From the NCBI RefSeq assembly GCF_000282455.1, contig NZ_AKJG01000096.1:1-64000 (forward strand): a stretch of 64,000 nt of DNA, in the 5' to 3' direction. The notes under the pieces are model-generated. The model saw only the letters and a list, made by a program, of their open reading frames with translations, was not told where the DNA came from and did no database searches. This document shows, one piece after another, positions 59,233 through 64,000 of this stretch. This stretch comes from Pseudomonas sp. GM74. Lineage in GTDB: Bacteria; Pseudomonadota; Gammaproteobacteria; Pseudomonadales; Pseudomonadaceae. Numbering within the stretch: position 1 is the stretch's first letter; every line of letters begins with the position of its first letter. The translations under genes were made by a program, and so were the position numbers.

Positions 59233-61629
59233 ATGATGCGTTTTCGCTGCCTGTGGGTTATCGGCTGTTTGTGGCTTCCCTTGATGGGCTGGGCGGCGGC
59301 CGCGCCTGCGGCGCCTGTTGCCCAGCTTTCCCCGAAACAGCAGTACTGGCTGGCGCAGCAGGGCGAGTTGCGGGTCGGCCTGGTGTTGCAGGCGCCCTAT
59401 GCGCAATACGATCGCCGCTTGCAGCGCCTGTCCGGGGTGAACGTCGAGTTGATGAAGTGGCTGGCAAAAAACCTCAATGTCGAACTGAGCTGGCGCAATT
59501 TCCCCGACCTTGAACAATTGGAAGCCGCGGCCCGCGAAGGCGAAATCGACATCGCTCCGGGGTTGACCCAGACCCCAGGCGGGCTGCGCCTCTGGCAGTT
59601 TTCCGACCCTTACATGCGGGTGCCGCAATTGGTGGTCAGCGACCAGAAAAGCGCCGGCGCGGTCGAGCTGGAAAAGCTCGACAGCCAGACCCGCGTCGCC
59701 GTGCGCATGCCCAGTGCCATCGCCGATTACCTGCGCGGCAACTACCCGCACCTGAATCTGCAAGGCGTACCGATGGAGCGCCAGGCATTGCAATTATTGG
59801 TCGGCCAACAGGCGACTTATGCGGTGATCGATGAGGCGCAACTGGGACGCTTGTCGGTCGAGTCGGAGTTCGCCGGGCTGGTGGTGGTGGGGGACGTCGG
59901 CCTGCCGCAGCTGCTGCGGGTGGCCACGCTCCGCGACAAGCCGGAACTGGCGGGCATCGTCGAAAGTGCATTGCGGGCGATCCCGGCCAAGGATCTGGAG
60001 CAACTGCACAATCAATGGCTGCAACCCAAATATCCGCGGCTCACCGAGTCTCCGGGGTTTTGGCAAAACCTCTGCCTGCTGCTGGCCGTGCTGGCGTTGA
60101 GCTGCATGGCCATCGTGGTCTGGCAGCGTCGCCAGCAGCACAACCTGGAGCAGCGCCTGTTGGCCGCGCAGGAAGACATCGCCTTGCGCGCCGCCAGCGA
60201 AGAGGCCTTGCGCCTCACTCAGTTCTCCATCGACCAGAGCACCGTCGGTATCCTCTGGGTCAACTGGGACAGCCATGTGCGCTACGCCAACCGTGCGGCG
60301 GAAAGCATGCTGGGCTATCCGCCTGGCGGGATCATTGATCGGCCCCTGATCGATTTCGAGCCTGGCCTGCACATGGACCGTTGGCTGAACCTGTGGAAGC
60401 GCGCCAGGGCCAGTGAAGACGGCCCGCAAAGCTTCGAATCCAATTGCGTGAGGGCCGATGGCAGCATCCTGCCGGCCGATGTCTCGTTGAGTTTCCTGCG
60501 CTTTCGTGATGGCGAATACCTGGTGGTTTACCTCAACGATGTCACCGAGCGGCGCCGTGCTCTGGCGGCCTTGCAGGAAAGCGAAGCGCGGCTGCAAGGC
60601 ATCGCCGCCAACGTTCCGGGACTGGTTTTCCGGTTGGAGCGGGCGCCGGTGACCGGTCAAATCGACTTTGCCTACATCAGCGAAGGCAGCGAAAGCCTGG
60701 TGGGTTACTCGCCGGCCACGCTGGCGCATCGCGATAAAGGCCTGCGCAGTCTCGTGCATCCGGATGACAAGGCCAGCTATCACCAGACCCAGGATCATGC
60801 GCTGGATACCGACAGCGACTGGTCGTGGCAGGGGCGAATTCTTACGCGTCAGGGCGAGCAGCGCTGGGCGGAAATCAAGGCCATCACCCGTCGGCTGGAA
60901 GACGGCGCCTATGTCTGGGACGGGATCGTCTGGGACATCAGCGAAAGCAAGCGCATCGAACTTGAACTGGCCAGCTCTCGGGAGCAGCTGCGTGAGTTGT
61001 CCGCGCATCTGGAAAGCGTGCGCGAAGAAGAAAAAGCGCGCATTGCCCGGGAAGTTCACGACGAGTTGGGTCAGATGCTGACCGTGTTGAAGCTGGAAAC
61101 GTCGATGTGCGAACTGGCCTACGCGCAACTTGATCCGGGCCTGAACGAGCGCCTTGGCAGCATGAAGCGCCTGATCGCTCAACTGTTCCAATTGGTTCGC
61201 GACGTGGCGACCGCATTGCGCCCGCCGATTCTCGATGCCGGCATTGCCTCGGCCATCGAATGGCAGGCCCGACGATTCGAGGCGCGTACGCAGATCCCGT
61301 GTCTGGTGCAGGTGCCGGACAATTTGCCTGTGCTCAGCGATGCGAAGGCAATCGGCCTGTTTCGAATCCTTCAGGAGGCGCTGACCAATGTCATGCGGCA
61401 CGCCCAGGCGCATACTGTTGAACTGACACTGACCCTTGAAGGCGATGAGTTGTGTCTGACGGTCAGCGATGATGGAGTAGGATTTGTCGCCGCGCCTGGC
61501 AGGCCAACATCCTTTGGGATCGTCGGAATGCGTGAGCGGGTGTTGATTATGGGCGGTGAGTTATCCCTTGAGAGTGAGCCGGGTGAAGGCACCTCCCTAA
61601 GCGTGCGAGTACCGCTCGATAGATCTTGA
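59233..61629 (+). CDS. agtS: Sensor histidine kinase with periplasmic solute-binding domain (AgtS-like)
   Basis: The protein has 798 residues from ATG 59233. It starts with a signal/anchor, followed by a type-3 solute-binding domain (about residues 35-265), a membrane helix near 280-300 (LCLLLAVLALSCMAIVVW), two PAS domains (about 330-580), a HisKA_3 dimerisation domain with IAREVHDELGQ (phospho-acceptor His) and a C-terminal ATPase domain with DDGVGF and FGIVGMRERV. It is paired with a NarL-type regulator downstream. In P. aeruginosa the gene pair in this place (PA0600-0601) is AgtSR, reported to sense 5-aminovalerate and 4-aminobutyrate; the ligand here is inferred. Confidence 0.85.
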   Translation: MMRFRCLWVIGCLWLPLMGWAAAAPAAPVAQLSPKQQYWLAQQGELRVGLVLQAPYAQYDRRLQRLSGVNVELMKWLAKNLNVELSWRNFPDLEQLEAAAREGEIDIAPGLTQTPGGLRLWQFSDPYMRVPQLVVSDQKSAGAVELEKLDSQTRVAVRMPSAIADYLRGNYPHLNLQGVPMERQALQLLVGQQATYAVIDEAQLGRLSVESEFAGLVVVGDVGLPQLLRVATLRDKPELAGIVESALRAIPAKDLEQLHNQWLQPKYPRLTESPGFWQNLCLLLAVLALSCMAIVVWQRRQQHNLEQRLLAAQEDIALRAASEEALRLTQFSIDQSTVGILWVNWDSHVRYANRAAESMLGYPPGGIIDRPLIDFEPGLHMDRWLNLWKRARASEDGPQSFESNCVRADGSILPADVSLSFLRFRDGEYLVVYLNDVTERRRALAALQESEARLQGIAANVPGLVFRLERAPVTGQIDFAYISEGSESLVGYSPATLAHRDKGLRSLVHPDDKASYHQTQDHALDTDSDWSWQGRILTRQGEQRWAEIKAITRRLEDGAYVWDGIVWDISESKRIELELASSREQLRELSAHLESVREEEKARIAREVHDELGQMLTVLKLETSMCELAYAQLDPGLNERLGSMKRLIAQLFQLVRDVATALRPPILDAGIASAIEWQARRFEARTQIPCLVQVPDNLPVLSDAKAIGLFRILQEALTNVMRHAQAHTVELTLTLEGDELCLTVSDDGVGFVAAPGRPTSFGIVGMRERVLIMGGELSLESEPGEGTSLSVRVPLDRS

Positions 61630-61643
61630 ATCTGGAGAAGAAC

Positions 61644-62273
61644 GTGATCCGTGTACTGGTAGCCGAGGACCACACCATTGTCCGCGAAGGCATCAAGCAG
61701 TTGATTGGCCTGGCCAAGGACTTGCTGGTGGTGGGGGAGGCGAGCAATGGCGAGCAGTTGCTCGACACCTTGCGTCATGTGCCCTGCGAAGTGGTGTTGC
61801 TGGACATCTCCATGCCGGGCGTCAACGGCCTGGAAGCGATTCCGCGGATTCGCGCCTTGAACAATCCACCGGCGATCCTGGTGCTGTCGATGCACGATGA
61901 AGCGCAAATGGCCGCCCGGGCGTTGAAGGTGGGCGCTGCGGGTTATGCGACCAAGGACAGCGACCCGGCGCTGTTGCTGACGGCCATTCGCAAAGTGGCG
62001 TCAGGCGGGCGTTATATCGACCCGGAACTGGCCGACCGCATGGTTTTCGAGGTCGGTCTTACCGACTCACGGCCATTGCACTCGCTGCTCTCCGAGCGCG
62101 AATTTTCAGTGTTCGAACGCCTGGCCCAGGGCGCCAACGTCAATGACATCGCCCAGCAACTGGCGCTGAGCAGCAAGACCATCAGCACCCACAAGGCGCG
62201 ACTGATGCAAAAGCTCAACATCACTTCGCTGGCGGAACTGGTGAAGTACGCGATGGAACACAAGCTCCTCTAA
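61644..62273 (+). CDS. agtR: NarL/LuxR-type response regulator (AgtR-like)
   Basis: The 209-residue protein has a receiver domain with the phosphorylated Asp in VVLLDISMPGVNGLEA near residue 54, the conserved Lys in YATKDSDP, and a C-terminal LuxR HTH (LSEREFSVFERLAQGANVN, then LALSSKTISTHKARLMQKL). GTG at 61644 has GGAG six bases upstream and gives the normal N-terminus MIRVLVAEDH; a TTG at 61626 is possible. It lies directly after the kinase gene and in front of the transporter genes it probably controls. Confidence 0.87.
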   Translation: MIRVLVAEDHTIVREGIKQLIGLAKDLLVVGEASNGEQLLDTLRHVPCEVVLLDISMPGVNGLEAIPRIRALNNPPAILVLSMHDEAQMAARALKVGAAGYATKDSDPALLLTAIRKVASGGRYIDPELADRMVFEVGLTDSRPLHSLLSEREFSVFERLAQGANVNDIAQQLALSSKTISTHKARLMQKLNITSLAELVKYAMEHKLL

Positions 62274-62633
62274 AGCACACCGCTGTACCTGTGGGAGCGA
62301 GCTTGCTCGCGATGAGGCCCTATCAGTCAATACTGATGTCGACTGACAGTCCGCTATCGCGAGCAAGCTCGCTCCCACAGGGTTCTCCATCAGTCGTTGA
62401 ACCGTGCGCATATCCAATAGCGACGTGCCTGACGAGCCGCTTATACCGTTACTTGTGGCTTGTAGCTGACCCCTTGCCACTGCGTTTGCCAAAACGCGCC
62501 ATCCTTGTAGGGCAATCCCTACCCCCAGCCTTCCATCCGGCTGAGGCCAATCTCTCTTGCACCCCGATTTGCGCGGTCCCCGGCGTCCACTAGGCTTAGT
62601 CCCACAGCAGTCATCAATAACAAAGGTGTGGGT
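62274..62633. other. 360-base gap between agtR-like and transporter genes
   Basis: The first 110 bases are a REP pair (62288-62381). A short GGCTTGTAGCTG stretch (62457-62468) matches the repeat at 45478. From 62470 to 62633 the control region of the transporter operon is expected; AAGG is near 62622. No clear promoter or palindrome could be assigned. Confidence 0.6.
62288..62381. repeat. REP pair
   Basis: CCTGTGGGAGCGAGCTTGCT at the left and GCGAGCAAGCTCGCTCCCAC at the right are inverted copies about 45 bases apart. It is the pair with the widest loop in this window, with each unit also self-complementary in GAGCTTGCTC. Confidence 0.92.
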
Positions 62634-63758
62634 ATGAGCCAGGTCGATTCAAGCGCAGGGGCCAATGATGTTCTGGTCAGCTTTCGTGGAGTGCAGAAGA
62701 GCTACGACGGCGAGAACCTGATCGTCAAGGACCTCAACCTGGACATTCGCAAAGGCGAATTCCTCACGTTGCTCGGGCCGTCCGGCTCCGGCAAGACCAC
62801 CAGCCTGATGATGCTCGCCGGTTTCGAAACGCCGACCGCGGGCGAAATCCTGTTGGCCGGGCGTGCCATCAACAACGTGCCGCCGCACAAGCGCGACATC
62901 GGCATGGTGTTCCAGAACTACGCACTGTTCCCGCACATGACGGTGGCCGAGAACCTGGCATTCCCGCTGACCGTGCGTGGAATGAACAAGAGCGACGTCA
63001 GTGCCCGGGTCAAGCGCGTGCTGAGCATGGTCCAGCTCGATGCCTTCGCCCAGCGTTACCCGGCGCAGCTCTCCGGCGGCCAGCAACAGCGTGTGGCATT
63101 GGCCCGGGCGCTGGTGTTCGAGCCGCAACTGGTGCTGATGGACGAACCTCTTGGCGCACTCGACAAACAACTGCGTGAACACATGCAGATGGAGATCAAG
63201 CATCTGCACCAGCGCCTGGGCGTCACCGTGGTCTACGTGACCCACGATCAGGGCGAAGCCTTGACCATGTCCGACCGTGTGGCGGTTTTCCACCAGGGCG
63301 AAATCCAGCAGATCGCGCCACCGCGCACCCTCTACGAAGAGCCGAAGAACACCTTCGTCGCCAACTTCATCGGCGAGAACAACCGACTTAATGGCCGCCT
63401 GCACAGCCAAACCGGCGACCGTTGCATTGTCGAGCTCGGACGCGGCGAAAAGGTGGAGGCCCTGGCGGTCAACGTCGGCCAGACCGGTGAGCCGGTGACC
63501 CTGTCCATTCGTCCAGAGCGAGTGAGCCTCAATGGCTCCAGCGACCAATGCGTAAACCGCTTCTCCGGGCGAGTCGAGGAATTCATCTATCTGGGCGACC
63601 ACGTCCGGGTTCGCATGGAAGTCTGCGGCAAGACTGACTTCTTCGTGAAACAGCCGATTGCCGAGCTTGATCCCTCGCTCGCCGTCGGCGACGTGGTACC
63701 GCTTGGCTGGCAGGTCGAGCACGTTCGTGCACTCGATCCCCTTCTAGAGGCGAACTGA
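62634..63758 (+). CDS. agtA: ABC transporter ATP-binding protein (AgtA/PotA-like)
   Basis: The 374-residue ATPase has Walker A GPSGSGKTT near residue 48, the signature LSGGQQQRVALARAL near residue 145, Walker B LVLMDEPLGALD and the H-loop THDQGEA, followed by a C-terminal TOBE regulatory domain. It energises uptake of a small cation such as a polyamine or omega-amino acid. ATG at 62634 is preferred over GTG 62628, since AAGG is better spaced. From the neighbouring AgtSR-like genes and the order in P. aeruginosa, 5-aminovalerate and 4-aminobutyrate are the likely substrates. Confidence 0.88.
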   Translation: MSQVDSSAGANDVLVSFRGVQKSYDGENLIVKDLNLDIRKGEFLTLLGPSGSGKTTSLMMLAGFETPTAGEILLAGRAINNVPPHKRDIGMVFQNYALFPHMTVAENLAFPLTVRGMNKSDVSARVKRVLSMVQLDAFAQRYPAQLSGGQQQRVALARALVFEPQLVLMDEPLGALDKQLREHMQMEIKHLHQRLGVTVVYVTHDQGEALTMSDRVAVFHQGEIQQIAPPRTLYEEPKNTFVANFIGENNRLNGRLHSQTGDRCIVELGRGEKVEALAVNVGQTGEPVTLSIRPERVSLNGSSDQCVNRFSGRVEEFIYLGDHVRVRMEVCGKTDFFVKQPIAELDPSLAVGDVVPLGWQVEHVRALDPLLEAN

Positions 63759-63806
63759 TCGCCCCGGCAATACCAACACCAACCCTGCACGTGGAGAGAA
63801 CAATAA

Positions 63807-64000
63807 ATGTTGAGATCCCTGAAATTCACCGCTTTGGCACTGGGCATGATGGGCGCGGCACACGCAATGGCGGCCGGCCCGGACCTGACCGTGGTGTCCT
63901 TTGGTGGCGCGAACAAGGCGGCTCAGGTCAAAGCCTTCTACGCACCGTGGGAAGCGGCAGGCAATGGCAAGATCGTGGCCGGCGAGTACAACGGCGAAAT
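63807..64000 (+). CDS. agtB: ABC transporter substrate-binding protein, N-terminal part (AgtB-like)
   Basis: The gene runs off the right end. The visible ~64 residues start with a signal peptide (FTALALGMMGAAHAMA) and continue PDLTVVSFGGANKAAQVKAF, typical of spermidine/putrescine-type periplasmic binding proteins. GGAG at 63793-63796 precedes the ATG by ten bases. It lies 48 bases after the ATPase gene. The permease genes are expected to the right of the window. Confidence 0.87.
   Translation, partial: MLRSLKFTALALGMMGAAHAMAAGPDLTVVSFGGANKAAQVKAFYAPWEAAGNGKIVAGEYNGE

Noticed and set aside
61626..61643. TTG at 61626 as the start of the response regulator
   Set aside because: GTG at 61644 has a well-spaced GGAG and gives the standard receiver-domain N-terminus.

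Overview
The window is a piece of a fluorescent-type Pseudomonas chromosome (P. fluorescens / P. putida side of the genus). Evidence: GC-rich coding with Pseudomonas codon use, the bioFHCD, pqqFABCDE, davBA, rmcA-rpoD-dnaG-rpsU, lptD-surA-pdxA and agt blocks in an order known from Pseudomonas genomes, a GacA-controlled Rsm small RNA, and many copies of the short palindromic REP sequence typical of this group. No phage, integrase or insertion sequence was seen. Comparisons with other species are from memory, not from a search.

Layout. (1) 1-2335: end of bioF, then bioH, bioC and bioD, overlapping like one operon for biotin synthesis. (2) 2459-2755: a 98-residue protein resembling a flagellar rod protein with its middle removed. 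(3) 2929-10164: three paralogous ~600-residue acyl-CoA dehydrogenases, the first behind a PsrA operator placed on its promoter, with a membrane GGDEF gene between the first two. (4) 10178-10370: an RsmY-type small RNA with a perfect GacA upstream site. (5) 10392-13138: a LysR regulator and a divergent class-III aminotransferase, then a 52-residue Pmp3/YqaE membrane protein. (6) 13285-21042, minus strand: the PQQ cluster pqqF, A, B, C, D, E plus an S9 peptidase. (7) 21075-24248, minus strand: davA and davB (lysine to 5-aminovalerate) with an Lrp-type regulator. (8) 24425-26788: a membrane PQQ-dependent dehydrogenase, a likely client of the cofactor made next door.

(9) 26808-29965 is the accessory part: a four-helix membrane protein divergent from a small FtsH-peptidase-like (M41) metalloprotease, a DUF3077 gene with a structured leader, and a HigBA-type toxin-antitoxin pair. 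It is bounded by two nearly identical terminator hairpins and ends at a CAU tRNA that is probably tRNA-Ile2. This is the best place to look for an undescribed system.

(10) 30060-38510, minus strand: rmcA (periplasmic sensor, PAS, GGDEF, EAL), rpoD, dnaG and rpsU; then tsaD, plsY, folB, folK and cca. (11) 42632-47522, minus strand: the prkA/yeaG - yeaH - spoVR stress kinase cluster. (12) 47820-55444, minus strand: lptD-surA-pdxA-ksgA-apaG-apaH-glpE. (13) 55575-58031: amgK-murU (cell wall sugar recycling) and a DjlA-like co-chaperone. (14) 58170-64000: a DUF3530 protein, a sensor kinase and response regulator pair (AgtSR-like) and the first two genes of an ABC transporter (AgtAB-like), cut by the window end.

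Two functional themes link distant genes. PQQ is made by the pqq genes and probably used by the adjacent dehydrogenase. 5-Aminovalerate is made from lysine by DavBA and is the reported signal and substrate of the AgtSR/AgtABCD system at the right end. Global control is represented by RsmY, two c-di-GMP enzymes, sigma-70 and PrkA.
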